Shown here: positions 43,219 through 51,027 of the stretch, piece after piece
How the letters are laid out: every line of letters starts with the position of its first letter
How positions within the stretch are numbered: position 1 is the stretch's first letter
Assembly: GCF_011395035.1 (NCBI RefSeq)
Contig: NZ_CP024768.1
Span: 3,447,865-3,511,864 of the forward strand
DNA: 64,000 nt
Reading direction: 5' to 3'
Origin: Pantoea cypripedii
GTDB lineage: Bacteria > Pseudomonadota > Gammaproteobacteria > Enterobacterales > Enterobacteriaceae
Translations under genes and position numbers: made by a program
The notes under the pieces: model-generated
What the model saw: only the letters and a program-made list of their open reading frames with translations
Told to the model about the DNA's origin: nothing
The model's database searches: none

Positions 43219-44949
43219 TTATGCCAGCGGCCACAGATGGTCGATAATCAGTTGCACCGTGCGATTGCCCCGGTATTCGTTGATGTCCAGCTTATAAGCC
43301 AGTTCGACCTGGCGCACGCTGCTGTCCGGCCACAAGGTAGTATCGACGTTAAACGCGATACCATCCAGCAGCGGGCCCCCGCCTACCGGTTCCACCATCA
43401 CTTTCAGATGACGTTCGCCCACCAGTTTTTGTTGCAGCACTTTAAAGCGTCCATCAAATACCGGCTCGGGGAACGCCTGGCCCCAGGGACCGGCTTCGCG
43501 CAGCAACTCGGCGGTTTGCAGCGAAAACTCCTGCGCACGCAGCTCACCATCGGACCAAATCACTCCTTGCAATGCCTCGCCTGCCAGCCATTCATCGATC
43601 AGGGCGGCAAAACGCTGGCGAAACTCTTCAAAGCGCGTTTCCTCCAGCGACAAGCCCGCCGCCATGGCATGGCCGCCAAATTTGATCATCAGCCCGGGGA
43701 ATAAGGTATCGAGGCGCTCCAGCGCATCACGCAGATGCAAACCGGCAATCGAACGACCAGAGCCTTTCAACGTGCCATCACCTGCCGGGGCAAAAGCGAT
43801 CACCGGACGGTGAAAACGTTCTTTCAGGCGGGAAGCCAGAATGCCCACCACCCCCTGATGCCATTCGGGATGGAAAAACGCCAGGCCGAGCGGTAAATCG
43901 GTGTTCTGCCGCTCCAGCGCATCACACAGCGCCAGCGCTTCACTTTTCATGCCCTGTTCAATCTCTTTACGCGTCTGATTGAGGGCATCCAGCTCGTTCG
44001 CCAGCATGCGGGCTTCGGTAATGTCCTCGGTAAGCAGCAACGCTACGCCCACCGACATATCATCCAGCCGCCCGGCAGCGTTAAGGCGTGGGCCGATGGC
44101 GAAACCGAGGTCGCTGGCAACCAGCTGACGCGCATCACGATTGGCGATTTCCAGCAAGGCACGGATGCCCACACGGCACTTCCCGGCGCGAATGCGACTC
44201 AGGCCCTGCCATACCAGGATGCGGTTATTGGCATCGAGCGGCACCACGTCAGCCACGGTGCCAAGCGCCACCAAATCGAGCCATTCCGCCAGATTGGGTT
44301 CGCTGCGCCCCTCGCTAAACCAGTTTTGCGTGCGCAAATAGGCGCGCAGCGCCAGCATCAGATAAAAGGCGACCCCCACCCCGGCCAGTGACCGTGAGGG
44401 AAAATCGCTGTCACTCAGATTGGGGTTAACAATGGCTTCGGCGGCAGGGAGCGTTTCGCCAGGCAGATGGTGGTCAGTGACCAGCACCGGGATACCGTGC
44501 TGATGCGCGGTATCGACGCCTGCATGTGACGAGATACCGTTATCCACCGTGAGGATCATTTCGGCACCGCGTGCGCGCGCCTGCTCCACCACTTCCGGGC
44601 TGAGGCCGTAGCCGTCTTCGAAACGGTTTGGCACCAGATAATCGATATTGCCGCCGAGACTACGCAACGCCAGCACCGTCAGCGCCGTGCTGGTCGCCCC
44701 GTCGGCATCAAAATCGCCGACCACCACAATGCGACGGCCGTCGCGCAGCATCTGATGCAGCAAGGTAACAGCGGCCTCAATGCCGCCCAACGTTTGCCAC
44801 GGCAGCAGGTGTTTCGCGCCACGCTCCAGTTCTGCGGCATCACGTACACCACGTTGCAGGTAGAGCCGACGCAGCAACGGCGGCAAATCGGCGGGTAAGG
44901 CATCGTCGACATGGGACTCACGCCGACGCAGTTCAACAGAATGGATCAC
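43219..44949 (-). CDS. recJ: Single-strand-specific 5'-3' exonuclease RecJ
   Basis: DHH-family nuclease in recombination and mismatch repair, 576 aa (E. coli 577). Metal-binding motifs VVGDFDADGATSTAL and LVTDHHLPGE, and KFGGHAMAAGLSL of the DHHA1 domain. It lies 6 bp after dsbC and 96 bp before prfB on the same strand, the E. coli order. Confidence 0.97.
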   Translation of the reverse strand: MIHSVELRRRESHVDDALPADLPPLLRRLYLQRGVRDAAELERGAKHLLPWQTLGGIEAAVTLLHQMLRDGRRIVVVGDFDADGATSTALTVLALRSLGGNIDYLVPNRFEDGYGLSPEVVEQARARGAEMILTVDNGISSHAGVDTAHQHGIPVLVTDHHLPGETLPAAEAIVNPNLSDSDFPSRSLAGVGVAFYLMLALRAYLRTQNWFSEGRSEPNLAEWLDLVALGTVADVVPLDANNRILVWQGLSRIRAGKCRVGIRALLEIANRDARQLVASDLGFAIGPRLNAAGRLDDMSVGVALLLTEDITEARMLANELDALNQTRKEIEQGMKSEALALCDALERQNTDLPLGLAFFHPEWHQGVVGILASRLKERFHRPVIAFAPAGDGTLKGSGRSIAGLHLRDALERLDTLFPGLMIKFGGHAMAAGLSLEETRFEEFRQRFAALIDEWLAGEALQGVIWSDGELRAQEFSLQTAELLREAGPWGQAFPEPVFDGRFKVLQQKLVGERHLKVMVEPVGGGPLLDGIAFNVDTTLWPDSSVRQVELAYKLDINEYRGNRTVQLIIDHLWPLA

Positions 44950-44955
44950 TGTGGA

Positions 44956-45669
44956 TTAACCGCCACTTTTCTGGCCATCGAGCACCTGCTTCAGCTCCTG
45001 CGGTCCCTGATAGCCCGGAATCATCATGCCGCTGTCGGTAAGGATGGCCGGAGTGCCCTGAATACCGAACAGAATGCCGAGTTTGTAGTGCTGATCGAGG
45101 TCGATTTTGCAGGTGGCGGGCGCATCCATCTGTGGCACGTTGCCTTTCATCGCTTCATCAAAGGCTTTGTTACGATCGGCGCTGCACCAGACCGCTTTCA
45201 TCGCTTTTTCCACCTGGCCATGCAGACCTTCACGCGGGAACGCCAGATAACGCACGGTGATGCCCAGCGCGTTGTAGTCCGCCATCTGCTCGTGCAGCTT
45301 ACGGCAGTAACCACAGGTAATATCGGTGAACACGGTGATAACGTGTTGTTCTTTCGGCGCTTTGTACACGATCATTTGCGGTTCCAGCGCGGTGACTTTT
45401 TTCTCCAGCAACTGGTTAGTCACGTTCACCGGCTGAGCGCCGCTCACATCGTACAGCGGGCCCTGAATCATGTGCTTACCATCTTCCGTAACGTACAGCA
45501 CGCCGCTTTCGGTCAGCACGGTTTTGATGCCTGGCAACGGTGACGGCTGAATTTCCGTCTGTTGCAGGCCGAGTTTTTTCAGCGCCTGCTGGATGGCGCT
45601 GTCATCGGCATGAACCAGCCCGGAAAAAGTGCTGACCAGCAGAGCCAGCATCGTTAACTGTTTTTTCAT
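44956..45669 (-). CDS. dsbC: Periplasmic disulfide isomerase DsbC
   Basis: 237 aa from ATG 45669 preceded by AAGGAAATGAG. A 50-codon upstream extension overlaps xerD and is rejected. Signal peptide MKKQLTMLALLVSTFSGLVHA, cleavage after HA. N-terminal dimerisation domain, then a thioredoxin fold with active site CGYC (FTDITCGYCRKLHEQM) and a second, structural pair in WCSADR and ATCKID. Reshuffles wrong disulfides in the periplasm, kept reduced by DsbD. Confidence 0.96.
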   Translation of the reverse strand: MKKQLTMLALLVSTFSGLVHADDSAIQQALKKLGLQQTEIQPSPLPGIKTVLTESGVLYVTEDGKHMIQGPLYDVSGAQPVNVTNQLLEKKVTALEPQMIVYKAPKEQHVITVFTDITCGYCRKLHEQMADYNALGITVRYLAFPREGLHGQVEKAMKAVWCSADRNKAFDEAMKGNVPQMDAPATCKIDLDQHYKLGILFGIQGTPAILTDSGMMIPGYQGPQELKQVLDGQKSGG

Positions 45670-45691
45670 CTCATTTCCTTGTTGCCGCGTG

Positions 45692-46585
45692 TCAGGCACG
45701 CGGATGATGCTGTTGATGTAACTGTCGCAGGCGCTCAGTGGCAACGTGCGTATAAATCTGGGTGGTTGAGAGGTCGCTATGCCCCAGCAACATCTGTACG
45801 ACGCGCAAATCGGCCCCATGGTTCAGTAAATGTGTGGCAAACGCGTGGCGCAGCACATGCGGCGACAATTTTTCACTGTCGATCCCGGCCAGGATGGCGT
45901 AATGCTTGATGCGATGCCAGAACGTCTGGCGCGTCATCTGTTGCGCACGGTTGCTGGGAAACACCACATCCAGCGTTTGCCCGTTCAGCAACCACGGACG
46001 GCCATGCTCCATATAATGCTCCAGCCAGTAAATCGCTTCTTCACCCAATGGCACAAGGCGTTCTTTGTTGCCTTTACCGATCACCCGCACCACGCCCTGA
46101 CGCAGGCTGATATCACTGAGGGTTAAACCCACCAGCTCGGATACACGCAGCCCGGTGGCGTAGAGCAATTCCAGCATCGCTTTATCGCGCAGTTCGAGCG
46201 GGATCTCAATCGACGGTGCCTGTAACAAGCTCTCCACCTGCTTTTCGCTGAGATCCTTGGGCAGACGCTGTGGCAGTTTCGGGGCGGAAAGCAGTGCGCT
46301 GGGATCGTCGCTGCGCAGCTTTTCACGATACAGGTATTGAAACAACCGCCGGATGGCACTCAGGGTACGCGCAGAACTGGTGGCTTTATAGCCGCCTTCC
46401 ACGCGTTCTGCCAGAAACTGCTGCAAATCGGGCGCCTCCAGCGTCAGCAGGGTGCGCTCATGATGATGCAGCCAGCCGGTGAGGGTTTGCAGATCCTGCC
46501 GATACGATGCGAGGGTATTTTGTGCCAGATTGCGCTCAATCCAGAGCGTATCCAGAAACTGTTCGATCAGGTCACGGTCTTCCAC
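45692..46585 (-). CDS. xerD: Tyrosine recombinase XerD
   Basis: Chromosome dimer resolution at dif with XerC, 297 aa (E. coli 298). SAM-like N-terminal core domain, then catalytic residues: Arg in ATGLRVSELVGL, Lys in GKGNKERLVPL, HVLRHAFATHLL, GHSDLSTTQIYTHV with the nucleophilic Tyr. First gene of the xerD-dsbC-recJ-prfB-lysS series. Confidence 0.97.
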   Translation of the reverse strand: MEDRDLIEQFLDTLWIERNLAQNTLASYRQDLQTLTGWLHHHERTLLTLEAPDLQQFLAERVEGGYKATSSARTLSAIRRLFQYLYREKLRSDDPSALLSAPKLPQRLPKDLSEKQVESLLQAPSIEIPLELRDKAMLELLYATGLRVSELVGLTLSDISLRQGVVRVIGKGNKERLVPLGEEAIYWLEHYMEHGRPWLLNGQTLDVVFPSNRAQQMTRQTFWHRIKHYAILAGIDSEKLSPHVLRHAFATHLLNHGADLRVVQMLLGHSDLSTTQIYTHVATERLRQLHQQHHPRA

Positions 46586-46687
46586 TCTCTCCCTCCAGCT
46601 CGTGTGAAATCGTGCTCATTATGCCTGAAAAGCGCCTGCTTCTGGTACAATTGCGCCAAAGTCAGTTTCAGCCAGAGCATTAATTGC

Positions 46688-47206
46688 ATGAATATCGGCC
46701 TGTTTTACGGTTCAAGCACCTGCTACACCGAAATGACCGCAGAGAAGATCCGCGATTTTATTGGTGGCGAATTGGTCACCCTGCACAATCTGAAAGATGA
46801 TGATCCGACGCTGATGGAGCAGTACGATTTGCTGATCCTCGGTATTCCCACCTGGGATTTTGGTGAATTGCAGGAAGACTGGGAAGCGATTTGGCCACAA
46901 ATTCCGGCACTGAATCTGCGCGGGAAAATTGTCGCGCTGTATGGCATGGGCGACATGATTGGCTACAGCGAATGGTTTCTTGATGCGCTGGGTATGCTGC
47001 ATGAGCTGCTGCAACCGATGGGCGTGCAGTTTGTCGGCTACTGGCCGCTGGAGGGCTATGAATTTACCAGCCCGAAACCCCTCACCGCCGACGGTAAACA
47101 ATTTGTCGGCCTGGCCCTTGACGATGTTAACCAGTTCGAACTGAGTGATGAACGTATCGAACAGTGGTGTGAACAGATTCTGACGGAAACAGCGGCACTG
47201 CTTTAA
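46688..47206 (+). CDS. fldB: Flavodoxin 2 FldB
   Basis: FMN electron carrier, 172 aa (E. coli 173), from ATG 46688. FMN phosphate loop IGLFYGSSTCYTEMTAEKI, then LLILGIPTWDFGELQEDWE and VALYGMGDMIGYSEWF. The long upstream extension in the same frame crosses xerD antisense and is not coding. Divergent from xerD as in E. coli. Confidence 0.96.
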   Translation: MNIGLFYGSSTCYTEMTAEKIRDFIGGELVTLHNLKDDDPTLMEQYDLLILGIPTWDFGELQEDWEAIWPQIPALNLRGKIVALYGMGDMIGYSEWFLDALGMLHELLQPMGVQFVGYWPLEGYEFTSPKPLTADGKQFVGLALDDVNQFELSDERIEQWCEQILTETAALL

Positions 47207-47234
47207 GGCATCATCAGCAGGGTAGCTAAGGCCT

Positions 47235-47256
47235 GCGCGATAAATCGCGCTGCTAC
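47235..47256. repeat. Single copy of the dispersed palindromic repeat
   Basis: GCGCGATAAATCGCGC followed by TGCTAC, one mismatch in the usual CGCTAC tail. Just after fldB, 46 bp before a full pair. Confidence 0.65.
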
Positions 47257-47301
47257 GGTTTGTGCGGAGATTTACATCACGGCTCAATACCGCACCAGGT
47301 T

Positions 47302-47380
47302 GTAGCGGCGCAATTTATTGCGCGGTTTTCTGACAACCGGTGCCCCGGCCCAAAAGACGCGCGATAAATCGCGCCGCTAC
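47302..47380. repeat. Dispersed GTAGCGGCGC palindromic repeat, outward-tailed pair
   Basis: GTAGCGGCGC with a GCGCAATTTATTGCGC stem, 35-nt spacer, GCGCGATAAATCGCGC and CCGCTAC. Between convergent fldB and cptA; the CTA at 47,377-47,379 is the cptA stop TAG on the minus strand. Confidence 0.8.
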
Positions 47381-47793
47381 AGCTCAATGCTGGCATGCAT
47401 AAAACAGCTGGCTCGCAACGCGCGCCAGTAACCAGGCGGCATGTTGTCATACATCAGCCATAGCCGCCTGCACTGCCCCTGCTGATTACGCAACACCAGT
47501 AACACGCCAATCGGCAACCAGCCGGGTGCGCGCGCATTGTGCCAGCAGCGGTCATCCCACAGCCAGTTACCTTGTTTATCTAATATCAGCCGTCCACGGC
47601 GTTGCTGTAGCAGCCTTTGGTTGCGCCAGCCTTCCATCAGCAGTAATAACAGCAGCGGCACTTTGCCCCAGTGCCACATCTCCGGCCAGGGCAAGCCCAC
47701 GATCAGCAGACAACAGCAACCGAGCATCAGCGTCTGCAACGCACATGCGCTGCGCGACGGGTGCAGGTTACATTGCCACCGGACCGCGTTCAC
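47377..47793 (-). CDS. cptA: CptA/YgfX inner-membrane protein
   Basis: 138 aa (E. coli YgfX 135). GTG start at 47793, overlapping sdhE by 26 nt, the same arrangement as E. coli sdhE-ygfX. Two hydrophobic segments near the N-terminus (LQTLMLGCCCLLIVGLPWP and LLLLLLME), then a soluble part with WLPIGVLLVLRNQQGQ. In E. coli it has been described as the toxin-like partner of SdhE (CptAB) and as a membrane protein linked to flavinylation effects; its exact job is unsettled. Stop in the repeat. Confidence 0.87.
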   Translation of the reverse strand: MNAVRWQCNLHPSRSACALQTLMLGCCCLLIVGLPWPEMWHWGKVPLLLLLLMEGWRNQRLLQQRRGRLILDKQGNWLWDDRCWHNARAPGWLPIGVLLVLRNQQGQCRRLWLMYDNMPPGYWRALRASCFMHASIEL

Positions 47794-48034
47794 GATTGCG
47801 CTGCTGAATCAGTTTAACCATGCGTTTGAACTCGGGATCAGCTGGCTCACCGTGGTTCATCATCCAGTTAAACAAATCAGGATCGTCGCTTTTCAGCAAG
47901 GCAATAAACACCTGTTTGTCGGTGTCGGTGAGAGAATCATACTCATATTTGAAAAACGGCATGATGGCGATGTCCAGTTCCAGCATGCCACGACGGCACG
48001 CCCATTGGACGCGGGATTTGTCATGAATATCCAT
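47768..48034 (-). CDS. sdhE: FAD assembly factor SdhE (CptB)
   Basis: Small cytoplasmic protein promoting covalent FAD attachment to SdhA and FrdA, 88 aa from ATG 48034 (MDIHDKSRVQWACRRGMLEL). The RGMLELD motif is required for flavinylation in the family. A 70-codon upstream extension is not supported. DPDLFNWMMNHGEP and IQQRNRERGPVAM match E. coli. Divergent from ygfZ, as in E. coli. Confidence 0.95.
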   Translation of the reverse strand: MDIHDKSRVQWACRRGMLELDIAIMPFFKYEYDSLTDTDKQVFIALLKSDDPDLFNWMMNHGEPADPEFKRMVKLIQQRNRERGPVAM

Positions 48035-48260
48035 GTGTCTTTTTCCACTGCGGCAAACAATGGCGCTCAGTGTACCTGCTTTTTTCCGTGGCTGCAGGCG
48101 CAGCTGTGGTTGCTGTGCATCAATACGCAAAACCTTTCCACACAATGCAGGGTTATCACGCGATTTGTGCGTCGGATTCCGCAAACAGGTTGCAATGCCG
48201 CGCGTCTCTTTTAACATGGAATCATTATCTACGGATGAACCCAATAATCAGGAATAGCCC

Positions 48261-49244
48261 ATGCCTATTTATACCCTTCCGCCACGCCAACCCGCGGCAT
48301 CGTCTCGCCTGCCATTAACCCTGATGTCACTCGATGAGTGGGCGCTGGTTGCGGTGCAGGGCAAAGACAGCACCTCGTATCTTCAAGGCCAGCTGACGCT
48401 GGATGTGGCCGCGCTGGATGCCACCCAGCATCGCCCGGCGGCGCATTGTGATGCCAAAGGGAAAATGTGGACCAGCCTGCGCCTGTTCCATCGTGGCGAA
48501 GGTTTTGGCTATCTGGTTCGTCGCAATCTGCGCGATACCCAACTGACCGAGCTGAAAAAGTATGCGGTGTTTGCCAAAGTGACCATCGCTGCCGATGACG
48601 ATGCCGTGCTGCTGGGCGTGGCAGGTTTCCAGGCGCGCACCGCGCTGGCAAGTCAGTTTCCGGTCCTGCCGGATGCAACCACGCCCGTGGTCCAGCAGGA
48701 CGACACCACCCTGCTGTGGTTTGAACAACCGGCGGAGCGCTTCCTGCTGGTGACCACGCTTCCCCAGGCCGAAGCCCTGAAGGATAAGCTGAAAGGTGAT
48801 GCGCAGCTCAATGACAGCACCCAGTGGCTGGCACTGGATATTGAAGCGGGCATTCCGGTGATTGACAGCGCCACCAGCGCGCAGCTGATTCCGCAGGCCA
48901 CCAACTTACAGGCGCTCGACGCCATCAGCTTTAAAAAAGGTTGCTACACCGGGCAGGAGATGGTGGCACGCGCCAAATTCCGTGGTGCCAATAAACGCGC
49001 CCTGTACTGGCTGGCGGGTAATGCCAGCCATCTGCCGCAGGTCGACGGCTCGCTGGAATTGCAGATGGGTGATAAGTGGCGTCGTACCGGCACGGTTCTC
49101 ACCGCGGTTCAGTTGGATGACGGTGAAGTATGGGTGCAGGTGGTGATGAATAACGATCTGGAGCCGGATAGCGTGCTACGCGTGGAAGGTGACGAAGGCG
49201 GCAAACTGACTATTCAGCCACTGCCTTATTCTCTCGAAGATTAA
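48261..49244 (+). CDS. ygfZ: tRNA-modifying / Fe-S assembly protein YgfZ
   Basis: Folate-binding protein related to GcvT, needed for some Fe-S enzymes such as MiaB; 327 aa (E. coli 326). The signature KKGCYTGQEMVARAKFRG contains the essential Cys of KGCYxGQE. N-terminal GKDSTSYLQGQLTLDV is also typical. Start ATG after AGGAATAGCCC. Confidence 0.96.
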   Translation: MPIYTLPPRQPAASSRLPLTLMSLDEWALVAVQGKDSTSYLQGQLTLDVAALDATQHRPAAHCDAKGKMWTSLRLFHRGEGFGYLVRRNLRDTQLTELKKYAVFAKVTIAADDDAVLLGVAGFQARTALASQFPVLPDATTPVVQQDDTTLLWFEQPAERFLLVTTLPQAEALKDKLKGDAQLNDSTQWLALDIEAGIPVIDSATSAQLIPQATNLQALDAISFKKGCYTGQEMVARAKFRGANKRALYWLAGNASHLPQVDGSLELQMGDKWRRTGTVLTAVQLDDGEVWVQVVMNNDLEPDSVLRVEGDEGGKLTIQPLPYSLED

Positions 49245-49258
49245 CCGCCAACGACAAC

Positions 49259-49304
49259 GTAGCGGCGCAATTGCCAAAAATCGCGCAATAAATTGCGCCG
49301 CTAC
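49259..49304. repeat. Dispersed GTAGCGGCGC palindromic repeat, compact pair
   Basis: GTAGCGGCGCAATTGC, short spacer, GCGCAATAAATTGCGC and CCGCTAC. Shortest full pair in the window (46 nt), between convergent ygfZ and trhA, 15 bp after the ygfZ stop. Confidence 0.78.
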
Positions 49305-49326
49305 GAATTTGTGCAGGTTGTTCTTT

Positions 49327-49980
49327 TCACATCACATAGAAGTAAATCGCACAGAAGTGGCAAATGCTGCCACCCAGCACAAAGGCGTGCCAGATCGCGT
49401 GATTGTAGGGAATACGACGCGCCACATAGAAAATCACGCCGAGTGAATACACGATTCCTCCCGCCGCCAGCAGCCAGACGCCGCCCGCTGACAATTTGGT
49501 CGCCAGCTGATAAATCACCACCAGCGATAACCATCCCATGCTGAGATAGGTTACCAGCGACAACACTTTAAAGCGGTGAGCAATGGTGAGTTTAAAAATG
49601 ATGCCCGCCAGCGCCAGGCTCCAGATGACAATCATCAACCCCTTAGCAAGCGACGATTTCAAGCCCACCAACAGGAATGGCGTATAAGTCCCGGCGATCA
49701 GCAGATAGATGGCGCAGTGGTCAAATTTTTTCAGCCAGTATTTGGCTTTCTGATGGGGAATTGCGTGATAGAGCGTGGAAGCCAGAAACAGCAAAATCAT
49801 ACTGCCACCATACAGACTGTAGCTGGTAATTGCTGTCACATCGGCTTGCATTTCAACGGCTTGAGTCAATAACAACACCAGACCCACAATGCCAAACAGG
49901 CAGCCTAAACCGTGGCTGATGCTGTTAGCGATCTCTTCTGCCAGCGAATAGCCCTGAGCGATAAGACGGTTCTGTACCAT
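49327..49980 (-). CDS. trhA: TrhA / hemolysin III-family membrane protein
   Basis: 217 aa from ATG 49980 (MVQNRLIAQGYSLAEEIANS), seven hydrophobic segments. Conserved PAQR-type residues: NSISHGLG, ASTLYHAIPH, KFDHCAIYLLIAGTYTPF, IWHAFVLGGSICHF. E. coli TrhA (YqfA) affects membrane energetics and fatty acid balance. A 27-codon extension upstream is not family-like. Same position as in E. coli. Confidence 0.93.
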   Translation of the reverse strand: MVQNRLIAQGYSLAEEIANSISHGLGCLFGIVGLVLLLTQAVEMQADVTAITSYSLYGGSMILLFLASTLYHAIPHQKAKYWLKKFDHCAIYLLIAGTYTPFLLVGLKSSLAKGLMIVIWSLALAGIIFKLTIAHRFKVLSLVTYLSMGWLSLVVIYQLATKLSAGGVWLLAAGGIVYSLGVIFYVARRIPYNHAIWHAFVLGGSICHFCAIYFYVM

Positions 49981-50170
49981 GAGCGTGCGTCCCGAAAAAC
50001 GAAGAAACTGACTGTGCTTTTTCTGTGCATCAGAGTAACCAGGAATAATTTCAGTGTACACCTGTACGCTAAAATTAAACTGTGTATCGGTGTTTCAACC
50101 TGAGTGATCAGACAGCAGGAAAATGTCAGGAAGATGACAGGAATGCGATGATGAAAAAATGCACGATAAC

Positions 50171-50198
50171 GTCGCGGCGCGATAAATCGCGCCGCGAC
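50171..50198. repeat. Dispersed palindromic repeat, single variant copy
   Basis: GTCGCGGCGC-GATAAATC-GCGCCGCGAC, a near-perfect 28-nt palindrome with GTCGCGG instead of GTAGCGG on both sides. Just downstream of ygfF. Confidence 0.65.
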
Positions 50199-50223
50199 GG
50201 ATCGGAGAATACGTAAGTTTTAA

Positions 50224-50967
50224 CTAGCGCCCCCCGGCTGCATCAATGATGGTGCCGGTGATATAGGAAGCGGCATCGCTTGCCAGCCAGACGATTGCGG
50301 CGGCGATTTCCTGTGGCTGACCACCGCGCCCCATCGGGATACCACTCGCGACCCGGTCTACCCGGCCAGGCTCGCCGCCGTCGGCATGCATTTCGGTATA
50401 GATCGGCCCCGGACGCACGCCATTGACACGAATTCCCTGCATGGCGACTTCCAGCGACAAACCTTTGGTCAGGGTATCCATCGCGCCTTTGGACGCAGCG
50501 TAATCCACATATTCGTTAGGGGAACCGATTCTGGCTGCGGCTGATGACACATTGATGATGGATCCCCCACTGCCGCCGTGATGCGTCCCCATGCGTTTAA
50601 CCGCTTCGCGGCAGCAAAGAAAAGTGCCGGTCACATTGGTGGCAAACACGCGCTGGATACGTTCCACATCCAGATCCTCTACCCGGCACTGCTGAAACAG
50701 GATACCGGCGTTGTTCACCAGCACTTTCAGCTCAGCATCATGATCATCGAGTTGCTGAAACATCTTCAGCACCTGCGCTTCGTCGGCGATATCGGCCTGA
50801 ACCGCAAACGCGTGACCACCCTGTGACACGATCTCCGCAACCACCTGTTGTGCCTCAGCCTCACGCTGACGATAATTTACCGCTACGCCATAGCCTGCTT
50901 TTGCCAGTAATAACGCGGTCGCACGACCAATCCCACGACTCGCCCCCGTGACCAATGCCAGTTCCAT
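50224..50967 (-). CDS. ygfF: SDR-family oxidoreductase YgfF
   Basis: NAD(P)-dependent short-chain dehydrogenase, 247 aa (E. coli 247). Cofactor motif TGASRGIG (8-15), NNAGI, catalytic Ser in INVSSAAARIGSP and Tyr/Lys in YVDYAASKGAM; PGPIYTEMH follows. Described as glucose 1-dehydrogenase-like, but no substrate is established. It lies after the gcvP terminator on the same strand, as in E. coli. Confidence 0.9.
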   Translation of the reverse strand: MELALVTGASRGIGRATALLLAKAGYGVAVNYRQREAEAQQVVAEIVSQGGHAFAVQADIADEAQVLKMFQQLDDHDAELKVLVNNAGILFQQCRVEDLDVERIQRVFATNVTGTFLCCREAVKRMGTHHGGSGGSIINVSSAAARIGSPNEYVDYAASKGAMDTLTKGLSLEVAMQGIRVNGVRPGPIYTEMHADGGEPGRVDRVASGIPMGRGGQPQEIAAAIVWLASDAASYITGTIIDAAGGR

Positions 50968-50978
50968 ATTGCCTCCAT

Positions 50979-51004
50979 AAAAAAAGGCCGGTTACCCGGC
51001 CTTT
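50979..51004 (-). terminator. Intrinsic terminator of the gcv operon
   Basis: On the minus strand AAAGGCCGG and CCGGCCTTT form a 9-bp stem, T-run of seven. 24 bp after the gcvP stop. Confidence 0.85.
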
Positions 51005-51027
51005 GCTGTGATGGGAAAGAGTGTAGC

